In this document: positions 25,029 through 33,724 of the stretch, piece by piece
Layout: every line of letters begins with the position of its first letter
Position numbering within the stretch: the first letter of the stretch is position 1
Assembly: GCF_000379085.1 (NCBI RefSeq)
Contig: NZ_KB905378.1
Coordinates: forward strand, 2,481,512-2,545,511
Length of the DNA: 64,000 nt
Direction: 5' to 3'
Origin: Halomicrobium katesii DSM 19301
GTDB lineage: Archaea; Halobacteriota; Halobacteria; Halobacteriales; Haloarculaceae
Program-made: the position numbers and the translations under genes
Notes under the pieces: model-generated
What the model was told of the DNA's origin: nothing
Database searches by the model: none
Seen by the model: only the letters and a program-made list of their open reading frames with translations

Positions 25029-26444
25029 TTACAACGAGCAGTTCATGTCGTCGCCGTCTGCCGGAATCGTCACCTGATCCCCGGAGATCCGAGCCAGGGG
25101 GTCGCCGGGCTGGATGAGCGAGTCCCAGCTGTCGGCCCACTGGTCCTGTGTCGGAACGGGGTTGGCGACGGTCATCTCCGAACGGGCCTGGTTGTTGTAC
25201 TCCTGGAAGGTGTAGCCGTTCTCGCCTTTCGGCGTGTCGGTGACGGTCATCCCCTTGAGCGCGTCCGTGATGTCGTCCGGATCCGTCGAGCCGCCCTCGG
25301 TGACGGCCTGGTGGATCGCCGACGCGCCCGTGAACGTGCCTGCGGTAAAGAGGTCGGGAACGACGCCGTAGGCGTTCGTGTACGACTCGACGAAGGCGTC
25401 GTTGATCGGATTGTCGTACTGGTTCCAGTGATAGCGCGTCGTGAACGGTCCCAGTCCCGCACCCTCGATTTTCTCCTCTGTGAGCGGGTCGCCGAGCACG
25501 CGCTGCATCGTCTGGCCGACGACGGCGTTCGTGATCCGGGTGGCGAACCCGCCGAAGGCGCGATAGGAGTACTCGCCCGAGAGGAAGGCGCTGAACAGGT
25601 TCGGGAGCGTCGCGACGGTGAACCCGCCGACGATCCCCTCCGCGCCCGCGTCTTCGGCGTTCTCCAGCAGCCCGTCCCACTCCGAGTACCCCTGGTTGAC
25701 GAACCGCTCGCCGACGATCTCGATGCCCTCGGACTCCAGCACCGATCGGTAGTTGTTGACGACGGCCCGGCCGAAGCTGTAGTCCGCGCCGAACAGGTAC
25801 ACCCGTGATACGTCGGTCTCGGTGGCGACGTACCGGCCGCCAGAGCGGGCGTCCATCGCCGTGTTCTCGCTGGCACGGTACACCAGATCGCCGCAGGTCT
25901 CGCTCTCGGAGGTGATCCCCGCCGACGCCGCCGGCCCGACCATCATCGGGACCGACGACGCCTTCACGACGTTGGTGATGACACGCGAGGCCGCACCCGA
26001 GGACGAACAGCCAAAGAGCATGTCGACCCCTTCGTTGCTCACCAGATCCGTCGCGGCCGACTGCGCGCCGTCGGCGGTGAACTCCGTGTCGCGGACGATC
26101 AGCTCGTACTCCACGTCGCCGACCGAGAGTGTCGTCGTCCCGGTGCCCACGTCGGTGGGCGGATCGGCGTCGGCCTTGTACGAGAGCCCGGAGAGCAGTC
26201 CCCAGAGGCCCTGTTGCCCGTAGTACGCCAGGTCCCCCGAGAGCGGCTGGAGGACACCGATCGAGAGCCGTTCCGAACTCGACTGTGTCGTCGACGTGTC
26301 TTGCATGTTTGTCTCTGTGTCGCCGCCGTCGCCACTCGCCGCCGTGTCGCCGTCACCACCGTCGCCGGTACAGCCCGCGAGGGCGACGACGCCCGCAGCA
26401 CCAAGCGATCGGATCGCACGCCGTCTCGTGACAGTCCGATCCAT
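25029..26444 (-). CDS. livJ: Solute-binding lipoprotein, LivJ/amide-urea type
   Basis: A 471-residue exported binding protein. Tat motif TRRRAIRSLG and lipobox LAGC with Cys25 indicate Tat export and lipid anchoring on the outer face of the membrane. A long acidic Gly/Asp/Thr linker follows, then a periplasmic-binding type I fold (LSIGVLQPLSGDLAYYGQQG; DMLFGCSSSGAASRVITNVV; RVYLFGADYSFGRAVVNNYR; IVGGFTVATLPNLFSAFLSG). Family ligands include branched-chain amino acids, amides, urea and aromatic or other carboxylic acids. The acyl-CoA ligase and hydrolase of the same run favour a carboxylic acid. Confidence 0.92.
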   Translation of the reverse strand: MDRTVTRRRAIRSLGAAGVVALAGCTGDGGDGDTAASGDGGDTETNMQDTSTTQSSSERLSIGVLQPLSGDLAYYGQQGLWGLLSGLSYKADADPPTDVGTGTTTLSVGDVEYELIVRDTEFTADGAQSAATDLVSNEGVDMLFGCSSSGAASRVITNVVKASSVPMMVGPAASAGITSESETCGDLVYRASENTAMDARSGGRYVATETDVSRVYLFGADYSFGRAVVNNYRSVLESEGIEIVGERFVNQGYSEWDGLLENAEDAGAEGIVGGFTVATLPNLFSAFLSGEYSYRAFGGFATRITNAVVGQTMQRVLGDPLTEEKIEGAGLGPFTTRYHWNQYDNPINDAFVESYTNAYGVVPDLFTAGTFTGASAIHQAVTEGGSTDPDDITDALKGMTVTDTPKGENGYTFQEYNNQARSEMTVANPVPTQDQWADSWDSLIQPGDPLARISGDQVTIPADGDDMNCSL

Positions 26445-26484
26445 AACGAATAATGACTAGCCCCACAGCCACAAAGCCACGAAG

Positions 26485-26498
26485 GTTTACATGTTAAC
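26485..26498. promoter_or_regulatory. Near-palindromic operator candidate upstream of livJ
   Basis: GTTTACATGTTAAC is an almost perfect palindrome (one mismatched pair) in the 67-base gap between the bat-type regulator stop and livJ. Its place, about 40 bases before the livJ ATG, suits an activator or repressor site for the uptake operon. The neighbouring regulator is the obvious candidate to bind it. Confidence 0.4.
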
Positions 26499-26511
26499 GA
26501 GAGAGAGAGCG

Positions 26512-27213
26512 CTACTCGATGTCGTCCAGCGCCGTGACGACGCGGTGGATCATCTTCCGTTGCCCCCGGCGGAGATTCTTCGAGACCGCCGGCTTGGACA
26601 CGCCGAACTCGTCGGCCAGGCTCCCGAGGGTGGCGTCCCGTGGAGTCTCGAAGTAGCCACTGGAGACGGCGGCCTCCAGGGTCTCGCGCTCGGTATCAGA
26701 GAGGTCCTGACATCCCTCGATCAGCGTCATCGCCGCACCGGCGTTTTGCACCAGATCGCCCATCTCCGGGAGAGAGGTGTCAGTGCGCTCGACGACCTCG
26801 TACTCGTTGTTCCGGTCGAGCTCCGAGAGGGCGCTGTCGGCCTCGCTACTCGCGTCGAATCCGACGTGCCAGACCTCGCTCCCGTCCTCGATGTAGAAGG
26901 GGCCGGTGACGTAGCCGTCGTTGCTCCTGATCGTCGCCATCGCGTCGGTCTCGGCGATGACCGTCCTGATCTGGGCGACGTTGTCGCGCCGCGCCACGAG
27001 CGAGCAGTCGTTCATGTTCCCGTGGTCGCGCAGCGTTTCGAGGCCCACGGAGAGCTCCTCCCGGTCGGCACCCTCGACGACCATCCGCGTCTCTAACTCC
27101 CGCGTTCGCCGATCGAAGTCCCAGTGGACGGCCGAAAAGGAGAGAGCGTGATCTGCCGTCGTATCGATAAACGGACAGTCGTACTGCTCTACGTCCATTG
27201 ATAGTTCGATCAT
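26512..27213 (-). CDS. Bat-type HTH transcriptional regulator
   Basis: A 233-residue regulator with an N-terminal haloarchaeal sensor-like region (IDTTADHALSFSAVHWDFDR; LETLRDHGNMNDCSLVARRD) and a C-terminal HTH-10 (bat-like) domain: CQDLSDTERETLEAAVSSGY, FETPRDATLGSLADEFGVSK, PAVSKNLRRGQRKMI. It lies inside the hydrolase-ligase-liv run and most likely controls it in response to the substrate. Met6 (27198) is an alternative start. Confidence 0.88.
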   Translation of the reverse strand: MIELSMDVEQYDCPFIDTTADHALSFSAVHWDFDRRTRELETRMVVEGADREELSVGLETLRDHGNMNDCSLVARRDNVAQIRTVIAETDAMATIRSNDGYVTGPFYIEDGSEVWHVGFDASSEADSALSELDRNNEYEVVERTDTSLPEMGDLVQNAGAAMTLIEGCQDLSDTERETLEAAVSSGYFETPRDATLGSLADEFGVSKPAVSKNLRRGQRKMIHRVVTALDDIE

Positions 27214-27216
27214 GCG

Positions 27217-27232
27217 ACGACCTTTCGGTCGT
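27217..27232. promoter_or_regulatory. Inverted repeat at regulator start
   Basis: ACGACC-TTTC-GGTCGT, a perfect six-base inverted repeat four bases before the regulator ATG (27213). Position at the presumed transcript start suggests autoregulation, but it could also be a leader hairpin. Confidence 0.35.
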
Positions 27233-27329
27233 ATACCTCACACTTGACCATAATAAACAATTCCGCCCTCGAAGGTAGTAGGAAAGTATTACCACAGTGA
27301 TACTGCCGCGGTTCGGACGGCCAACGGCG

Positions 27330-28892
27330 TCAGGAGCCGTGGGCCGCGACGACCGCGTCGCGGTCGATCTTGTCGGGGCCGCTGCGGGGGAGCGAAGCGA
27401 CGAAGACGAGGTCTCTCGGCCGCTTGTACCGCGCGAGTCGCCCGTCCAGAAAGGACGCGAGTTCGTCGAGCGTGAGCGAGTCGTCGCCGACGACGACGGC
27501 GCGACCGACCTCGCCCCACTGGTCGTCGTCGACGGGCACGACGACGGCGTCGTCGACCTTCGGATGGCCGGAGACGGCGTCCTCGACTTCCGCGGGGAAG
27601 ACGTTCTCGCCGCCGCTGACGTACATGTTCTTCTTGCGGCCCTCGATGCTGACGTAGCCGTCGTCGTCGATCCGCGCGAGGTCGCCGGTGGCGAGCCAGC
27701 CGTCCTCCCGGAAGGTCGCGGCGGTTTCCTCCGGCCGGTGCCAGTACTCCGTCGCGGCGTGGGGCGACCGGAGATGGAGCTCACCGACCTCACCGCGGGG
27801 CAGCTCCGCACCGGTGTCGTCGACGATCCGCACGTCGACGTGGACGTTCGGGACGCCGACTGTGTCGGCCTTCTCTCTGGGCCAGTCGTCGGGCATCGCG
27901 AAGTTGTTGGGGCCACACTCGGTCAGCCCGTACCCCTGTGAGAGGTCGACGCCGCGGTCCCACCACGCCGACAGCACCGACTCTCGACAGGGGCCGCCGC
28001 CGGACTTGGCGAGTCGCAGCGTCGAGAGGTCGGTTTCGGCCCATCGATCGTGGTCGACCATCATCCGCAACACCGCCGGGACGGCGACGAGGAGCGTGGC
28101 CGACCGCGCCTCGATCAGTTCGAGCACCTCACCGGGATCGAACTCTCGGGCGAGGACGACGGTCCCGCCCATGTGAAAGACCGGGACCGTCACCACGTTC
28201 CACCCGCCGGTGTGGAACATCGGGAACGTCAGCGGCGTCACGTCGTCCGGTCGCAGCCCCCAGGCGGTGACGGTGTTGGTCGCGTTCCAGACGATCGCCT
28301 CGTGGCTGAGGACGGTCTCTTTGGGGGTCCCCGTCGAGCCGCCGGTGTGCAAGAACAGGTGTGGGTCTGCCGGCTCCAGCGTCGGCCCGTCGTAGGAGGA
28401 TCGGTCGGTCGGCAGCGATTCGTCGAGGCGGTCCCAGGTCGTCTCGCCCGCCGTCGCCAGCGAGCGCACCGGACAGTCGATGTCGGCGTCGGCGAGGGCC
28501 TCGGCCGCGTCGTCGGCGAAGGGCTCCTCGACGACGAGCAGCGACGGGGCCACGTCGTCGAGCAGCGTCCCGAGTTCCGGCGGTGCCAGGCGATGGGAGA
28601 GCGGCGCGAGTACGCCGCCGGTCTTGCCCGTCGCGAAGAACAGATCGACGAACTCGGGACGGTTTCGTGAGAGCACGGCGACGCGGCCGCCCGCGTCCGG
28701 ATCTGCCCCGCCCTCGCGGGTCACGCCGTGATCGGCCAGCAGGCGAGCACAGCCGTTGGCGCGGCGGTCGAGCTCGCTGTAGGTGTACTCCGCGCCGCTG
28801 GTGGCGTCGACCAGTCCGACCCGGTCGGGCGACAGCGCCCGCCTGCGTGCGCTCCAGTCGCCGACCCACCGCTGGGGACCGTACTCAGACAT
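27330..28892 (-). CDS. AMP-binding acyl-CoA ligase
   Basis: A 520-residue adenylate-forming enzyme. The ATP loop is LFLHTGGSTGTPKETVLSH, the adenine motif YGLTECGPNN, then DGWLATGDLARIDDDGYVSI and the C-terminal catalytic Lys in LPRSGPDKIDRDAVV. It activates a carboxylic acid to its CoA thioester; length and motifs fit medium/long-chain or aryl acids alike. Its ATG lies within the end of the upstream hydrolase gene (8-base overlap), so the two are translated together. Confidence 0.9.
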   Translation of the reverse strand: MSEYGPQRWVGDWSARRRALSPDRVGLVDATSGAEYTYSELDRRANGCARLLADHGVTREGGADPDAGGRVAVLSRNRPEFVDLFFATGKTGGVLAPLSHRLAPPELGTLLDDVAPSLLVVEEPFADDAAEALADADIDCPVRSLATAGETTWDRLDESLPTDRSSYDGPTLEPADPHLFLHTGGSTGTPKETVLSHEAIVWNATNTVTAWGLRPDDVTPLTFPMFHTGGWNVVTVPVFHMGGTVVLAREFDPGEVLELIEARSATLLVAVPAVLRMMVDHDRWAETDLSTLRLAKSGGGPCRESVLSAWWDRGVDLSQGYGLTECGPNNFAMPDDWPREKADTVGVPNVHVDVRIVDDTGAELPRGEVGELHLRSPHAATEYWHRPEETAATFREDGWLATGDLARIDDDGYVSIEGRKKNMYVSGGENVFPAEVEDAVSGHPKVDDAVVVPVDDDQWGEVGRAVVVGDDSLTLDELASFLDGRLARYKRPRDLVFVASLPRSGPDKIDRDAVVAAHGS

Positions 28893-29688
28893 CGTCGAGG
28901 AACGACCGGAGGTGTTCGTTGACGGTGTCTGCCCGCTCGATGAAACAGAGGTGCGAGCCGCCGTCGACGGCCACCAGACGACTGCCGGGAATCGCCTCGT
29001 CGAGCAGGGTCGCGTTCTCGAAGGGGATCACCTCGTCGGCGGTGCCGTGGACGATCAGCGTCGGCAGGTCGATCTCTCCGAGCCTGTCGCTCTCGTCGAA
29101 ACCCACCGCGGCGGCGCTCTGCCACTCGTAGGCGTCCTCGGAGGGGTCGGTCTCCAGTCGCCACTCGACGATGCGGTCGACGACATCGGACCGTTCCACC
29201 CAGAACTCGTCCGTCACGGCCGGGCGCATCTTGTGTCGGATCGTCGCCGCCTCGTCGTACTCCTCGGGGACGTTCAGCATCCGCTGTCGGGTGGCCGCCG
29301 GAATCGGGACCGCCGCCTCGCCGCCCGGCGTCGTCGCGATCAGCGTCAGCGAGTCGGCTCGATCGTAGTCGAGCGCGTACTGCTGGGCGATCATCCCGCC
29401 CAGGCTCGCACCCACGACGTGGGCCGTCTCGACGCCAGCGTCGTCGAGCACGGCCTCGAAGTCGGCCGCCATCTGCTCGGTGGTGTACGGCCCCGGCGGC
29501 TCGTCGGAGTCGCCCGTCCCGCGGTTGTCCCAGACCAGCGTCTCGTAGGACGCCGAGAGCGCCTCGCGCTGCCAGCGCCACATCCAGGTGCCGTAGCTCA
29601 GCCCCTCGACGAACGCGACCGTCTCGGCGTCTGCGGGTCCCGAGCGTTCGTAGGCGAGCGTTACACCGTCGTGCGTGGCAGTCGGCAT
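28885..29688 (-). CDS. Alpha/beta-hydrolase
   Basis: A 267-residue alpha/beta-hydrolase from ATG 29688. It has the nucleophile elbow GASLGGM (Ser), the oxyanion region VEGLSYGTWMWRWQ, LVWDNRGTGDSDEP, the acid in LIVHGTADEVIPFE and the His in DGGSHLCFIE. It probably hydrolyses an ester or C-C bond to free the acid used by the ligase. The ORF extends to 29751, but the extra residues precede a normal MPTATHDGVTLAYERSG start. Confidence 0.88.
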   Translation of the reverse strand: MPTATHDGVTLAYERSGPADAETVAFVEGLSYGTWMWRWQREALSASYETLVWDNRGTGDSDEPPGPYTTEQMAADFEAVLDDAGVETAHVVGASLGGMIAQQYALDYDRADSLTLIATTPGGEAAVPIPAATRQRMLNVPEEYDEAATIRHKMRPAVTDEFWVERSDVVDRIVEWRLETDPSEDAYEWQSAAAVGFDESDRLGEIDLPTLIVHGTADEVIPFENATLLDEAIPGSRLVAVDGGSHLCFIERADTVNEHLRSFLDDV

Positions 29689-29895
29689 AGTTTCACTTGG
29701 TCGTGATATCCCATCAACATTGACGTTCACGTGTGAACCCCGTCTCTTCACGCCGACGGCCGTCGCGACGGTTCCGTTCGACGGAACGCCCTCGAACGGC
29801 CGATCTGGGACCGAACCTCGACGTTCCGTGGTAAGGCAATCATAAACAATGGACGAATGCTTACAGTGGGACGACAGGCATTTTGACTTTCGCTA

Positions 29896-29905
29896 GAGTT
29901 TTAGG
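29896..29905 (+). promoter_or_regulatory. TATA box of ppc
   Basis: GAGTTTTAGG is centred 27 bases before ATG 29928, which predicts a leaderless ppc transcript and argues against the in-frame upstream start at 29883. Confidence 0.5.
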
Positions 29906-29927
29906 ACTCCCCCGTGGATCCACTGGT

Positions 29928-32624
29928 ATGAATTTGCACGCCAGGGAAATAAACGAGGACGTGCGCGAGCTGGGGGAGCTCCTCGGGGAAGTGATCGAAG
30001 CACAGACGTCCACCGAAGGGTTCGAGACCGTCGAGAACATCCGGACGTCGTCGATCGACTACCGCCGCGGCGACGCCGACGACCGCGACGACGTCGAACG
30101 GACGCTCGACCGTCTCTCGCCGGACATGCAGGACATCGTCGCCCGTGCGTTTACCACCTACTTCGAACTGATCAACCTCGCAGAGGAGCGCCAGCGGGTC
30201 CGCGAGATCCGCGAGGGGAGCCAGGAGGGCGTACTCGAAGACAGCGTCACCGACGCCGTCGAGAAGCTCTCCGAGCGGGGAGCAGACCCAGAGACTCTCG
30301 AACGAGTCCTCGACGACGTGCTCATCGAACCGACGTTTACCGCTCACCCGACCGAGGCGCGACGCAAGACCGTCAAGGCCAAGCTCCGGTCGGTCGCCGG
30401 CGACCTCGAAGTGCTCGACGAGGTCCGGCTCACGGACAGCGAACAGGAGGACATCGAGGACGACCTCGCGGCGGAGGTCACGAGCCTCTGGCAGACGCCA
30501 CAGGTCCGCGACCGCCGCCCGGAGGTGACCGACGAGGCGCTCAACGTCCAGTGGTACATCGAGAACGTCCTCTTCGAAGTGATCGACGAGGTCTACGACG
30601 AACTCGCAGACGCCATCGACGAGGAGTACGACGGCGAGGTAGACGTGCCCAAGCTCTACGAGTTCCGCTCGTGGGCCGGCTCCGACCGTGACGGCAACCC
30701 CTTCGTCACGCCCGAGATCACCGAGGAGACCCTGGAACGCCAGCGCGATGTCGTGCTCCCGCTGTACCGGGACCGCCTCAAGGAACTGTCTGGCGTGTTG
30801 AGCCAGGACGCGAGCAACATCGACACGACCGACGCCTTCGACGAGCGGCTCGCGGACCACAAGGACGCGCTGCCCGGCGTCGCCAGCGAGGCCGAGGAAC
30901 GCTACCCCGACGAGCCCTACCGCCAGAAGCTGAAGCTGATGCGGGAAGGCGTGCTCCGGGTGGGCGACGTTCGCTCCGGAGGCTATTCCGATTCGAGCGA
31001 CCTGCTTGCCGACCTCCGGGCCATCGCCGCCGACCTCCGTGCCAACGACGCCGACGTGATCGCCGAGGCCCACGTCGACCCGCTGGTCCGCAAGGTCGAC
31101 ACGTTCGGCTTCACGCTGGCCGGACTGGACATGCGCGACCACCGCAAGATGCACACCGACGCCATCGCGGAGACCGTCGACCGCGACGGCATCGACTACG
31201 CCGACATGGACGAAGACGAGCGCGTCGAGTTCCTCACCGAGGCCATCCTGCAGGACGGCCAGATCGTCGACATGGAAGACGTCGACGGCCTCTCTGACGA
31301 CTCGGCCCGCGTCATCCGACGGTTCCGCAAGCTGGCCGACTGGCAGCGCGAGTTCGGCGTCGACGCCATCGACACCTACGCGATCAGCTGGTGTGAGGAA
31401 GCCAGTCACGTGCTGGAAGTGCTCTTCCTGGGCGACCAGGCCGGTATCGTCGACCTGCCGGGCTACTGCGGGCTCGACATCGTCCCCCTGCTGGAGTCGA
31501 AGTACGCGCTCGACGGCGCGCGACGCATCATGGGCACGCTGTTCGAGAACGACGCCTACGAGGAGGCACTGGCGGCCCGCAACGGCGTCCAGGAGATCAT
31601 GCTGGGCTACTCAGACTCCAACAAGGAGAACGGCTACCTCGCCGCCAACTGGTCGCTGTACCGCAACCAGAAGCGACTGGCGGCGATCACCGACGACTTC
31701 GACGTGGAGATGCGGCTGTTCCACGGCCGGGGCGGCTCGATCTCTCGGGGCGGCGGCCCGATGAACGACGCGATGCTGGCCCTGCCCAACGAGACCGTGA
31801 CGGGCCAGATCAAGTTCACCGAGCAGGGCGAAGCCATCGCCGAGAAGTACGCCAACGAAGCCATCGCGGAGCGCAACCTCGAACAGATGCTCAACGCGCA
31901 GGTTCGCTCCCGGTACAACGCCCTCGAAGAGCCCGTCGAAGAGGTCCCCGAGGCCTGGGAAGCGGCGATGGAGACGGCCTCGGAGGCGGCCCGCCAGAAG
32001 TACGAGTCACTGCTCGGGACCGAGGGATTCGTCGACTTCTTCGAGCAGGCGACGCCGATCTCGGTGATCGAGAACCTCAACATGGGCTCTCGTCCCGCCT
32101 CCCGCTCGGGCGACCGCAGCGTCGAGGACCTGCGAGCGATCCCGTGGGTGTTCTCCTGGACCCAGGCCCGCTGTATCATCCCCGGCTGGTACTCGATCGC
32201 GACGGGGCTGCAGGCGTATCTCGACGACGGCGGCGACGTGGAGACCCTCCAGGAGATGTACGAGGAGTGGCCGTTCTTCCAGACCAAACTGGACAACGCG
32301 TCCCTCGCGCTGGCACGCACCGACTTCGACATCGCCGAGGAGTACGCCGCGCTGGCCGACGACGACCTCCGGGAACGGATCTTCCCCGACATCCGCCAGG
32401 AGTACGAGGACACCGTCGACATCGTCACGGAGATCACTGGCCGTGACAGCCTCCTCAAGCGCGAGTGGCTCGAACAGAACCTCGACCGACGGAACCCCTA
32501 CGTCGACCCGCTCAACCTCCTGCAGGTGCGCCTGCTCGCACAGAGCCACCTCACGGAGACCGAGCGCCGGACGCTGCGCCTGACCGTTCAGGGCATCGCC
32601 GCCGGCATGAAAAACACCGGATAG
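29928..32624 (+). CDS. ppc: Phosphoenolpyruvate carboxylase
   Basis: An 898-residue bacterial-type enzyme adding bicarbonate to PEP to form oxaloacetate, feeding the TCA cycle. Catalytic and binding motifs are intact: FTAHPTEARRKT with His140, FRSWAGSDRDGNPFVT, GYSDSNKENGYLAANW, FHGRGGSISRGGGP and QGEAIAEKYAN. Full family length. It stands alone with its own promoter. In a cell using glycerol, as the glp cluster suggests, this is the anaplerotic step from PEP. Confidence 0.97.
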   Translation: MNLHAREINEDVRELGELLGEVIEAQTSTEGFETVENIRTSSIDYRRGDADDRDDVERTLDRLSPDMQDIVARAFTTYFELINLAEERQRVREIREGSQEGVLEDSVTDAVEKLSERGADPETLERVLDDVLIEPTFTAHPTEARRKTVKAKLRSVAGDLEVLDEVRLTDSEQEDIEDDLAAEVTSLWQTPQVRDRRPEVTDEALNVQWYIENVLFEVIDEVYDELADAIDEEYDGEVDVPKLYEFRSWAGSDRDGNPFVTPEITEETLERQRDVVLPLYRDRLKELSGVLSQDASNIDTTDAFDERLADHKDALPGVASEAEERYPDEPYRQKLKLMREGVLRVGDVRSGGYSDSSDLLADLRAIAADLRANDADVIAEAHVDPLVRKVDTFGFTLAGLDMRDHRKMHTDAIAETVDRDGIDYADMDEDERVEFLTEAILQDGQIVDMEDVDGLSDDSARVIRRFRKLADWQREFGVDAIDTYAISWCEEASHVLEVLFLGDQAGIVDLPGYCGLDIVPLLESKYALDGARRIMGTLFENDAYEEALAARNGVQEIMLGYSDSNKENGYLAANWSLYRNQKRLAAITDDFDVEMRLFHGRGGSISRGGGPMNDAMLALPNETVTGQIKFTEQGEAIAEKYANEAIAERNLEQMLNAQVRSRYNALEEPVEEVPEAWEAAMETASEAARQKYESLLGTEGFVDFFEQATPISVIENLNMGSRPASRSGDRSVEDLRAIPWVFSWTQARCIIPGWYSIATGLQAYLDDGGDVETLQEMYEEWPFFQTKLDNASLALARTDFDIAEEYAALADDDLRERIFPDIRQEYEDTVDIVTEITGRDSLLKREWLEQNLDRRNPYVDPLNLLQVRLLAQSHLTETERRTLRLTVQGIAAGMKNTG

Positions 32625-32713
32625 CGTCTCCCGACCGACTGGGCTGGGGGTACCGTGAGACGGCGACGGTCGACGGTTTCGACCGGACTTCCGACTCTGA
32701 AACTCTCGTTCTG

Positions 32714-32722
32714 TTTTTATAC
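32714..32722 (+). promoter_or_regulatory. TATA box of ABC exporter operon
   Basis: TTTTTATAC is centred about 27 bases before an ATG at 32745, not before the ATPase ATG at 32870. It therefore predicts a transcript starting at the small upstream ORF. Confidence 0.55.
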
Positions 32723-32744
32723 TCGATCCGATCCACCAGTGGGT

Positions 32745-32867
32745 ATGGTCCGCCACACTGGCCCCGAGTTCGATCGTGACATCGGCCGACCGCCCTCCCG
32801 CTCCGGTATCGGTCCGCCGACGGTGACGCCGTCGCCCCTTCCCGAAATCGAGCGGCGGGGGCGGTGA
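32745..32867 (+). CDS. 40-residue upstream ORF, possible leader peptide
   Basis: ATG 32745 coincides with the predicted transcript start and opens a 40-codon frame (MVRHTGPEFDRDIGRPPSRS then GIGPPTVTPSPLPEIERRGR). Its TGA (32865-32867) ends two bases before the ATPase ATG at 32870. The spacing suggests translational coupling. The peptide resembles nothing I know; it could be an ordinary leader instead. Confidence 0.4.
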   Translation: MVRHTGPEFDRDIGRPPSRSGIGPPTVTPSPLPEIERRGR

Positions 32868-32869
32868 CG

Positions 32870-33724
32870 ATGCAGCTCGAACTCGACGGGATCGGAAAAC
32901 GGTACGGCGACGAACACGCGCTTCGGGACGTGGATCTCGTGCTCGAACCGGGCGTCGTCGGGCTGCTCGGCCCCAACGGTGCCGGCAAGTCCACGCTCAT
33001 ACGGATCGTCACGACCGTGCTCCAGCCGACCGACGGACGGGTCCGCTGGAACGGGACCGACGTGCGCGAGGAGCCACGCGCGATCAGGGACTCGGTCGGC
33101 TATCTCCCCCAGTCGTTCGGCGTGTACCCGAGCCTGACCGCTCGGGAGTTCCTCCGCTATCTGGCGGCGATACGGGGCGTCTCGAACGTCGGCGAGCGCA
33201 TCGACGACCTCCTCGCGCTCGTCAACCTCGAAGCGGCGGCCGATCGTCGCCTGGGCGGTTTCTCGGGCGGCATGCACCAGCGCGTGGGGATCGCCCAGGC
33301 GCTGCTCGCGGACCCGGAGCTGCTGGTCGTCGACGAACCGACCGTCGGACTCGACCCGACGGAGCGCGTCCGCTTCCGGAACGTCCTCGCCGAGCTCGCC
33401 GAGGATCGGATCGTGGTGCTCTCGACGCACATCGTCTCGGACGTGGAGGTGACCGCGAGCGACATCGTCCTCCTGCACGACGGACGCGTGCTGGCCCACG
33501 AGTCCCCGGCCGCGCTGCTCGACGAGGTCGAGGGTTCGGTCTGGGAGTGGACCGTCGGCGACGACGACCTCGCCGAGGTCAAACGCGAGTACACGATCAG
33601 CGGGACGGCCCGGCGCAGCGACGGCGTCGCGGTCCGGGTCGTCTCGGCGTCGCGGCCGACGCCGGCAGCCGAGCCCGCGGAACCGACCCTCGAAGACGCG
33701 TACCTCGACGCGATCGGACGATGA
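32870..33724 (+). CDS. ABC transporter ATPase (exporter type)
   Basis: A 284-residue ATPase of the CcmA/DrrA-like class: Walker A LLGPNGAGKSTLIRIV, Q-loop GYLPQSFGVYPSLTAREFL, signature FSGGMHQRVGIAQALL, Walker B LLVVDEPTVGLDP and switch VLSTHIVSDVEV. The C-terminal 70 residues are the variable domain of this class. It works with the following permease, whose ATG overlaps its stop (ATGA). Substrate unknown. Confidence 0.92.
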   Translation: MQLELDGIGKRYGDEHALRDVDLVLEPGVVGLLGPNGAGKSTLIRIVTTVLQPTDGRVRWNGTDVREEPRAIRDSVGYLPQSFGVYPSLTAREFLRYLAAIRGVSNVGERIDDLLALVNLEAAADRRLGGFSGGMHQRVGIAQALLADPELLVVDEPTVGLDPTERVRFRNVLAELAEDRIVVLSTHIVSDVEVTASDIVLLHDGRVLAHESPAALLDEVEGSVWEWTVGDDDLAEVKREYTISGTARRSDGVAVRVVSASRPTPAAEPAEPTLEDAYLDAIGR

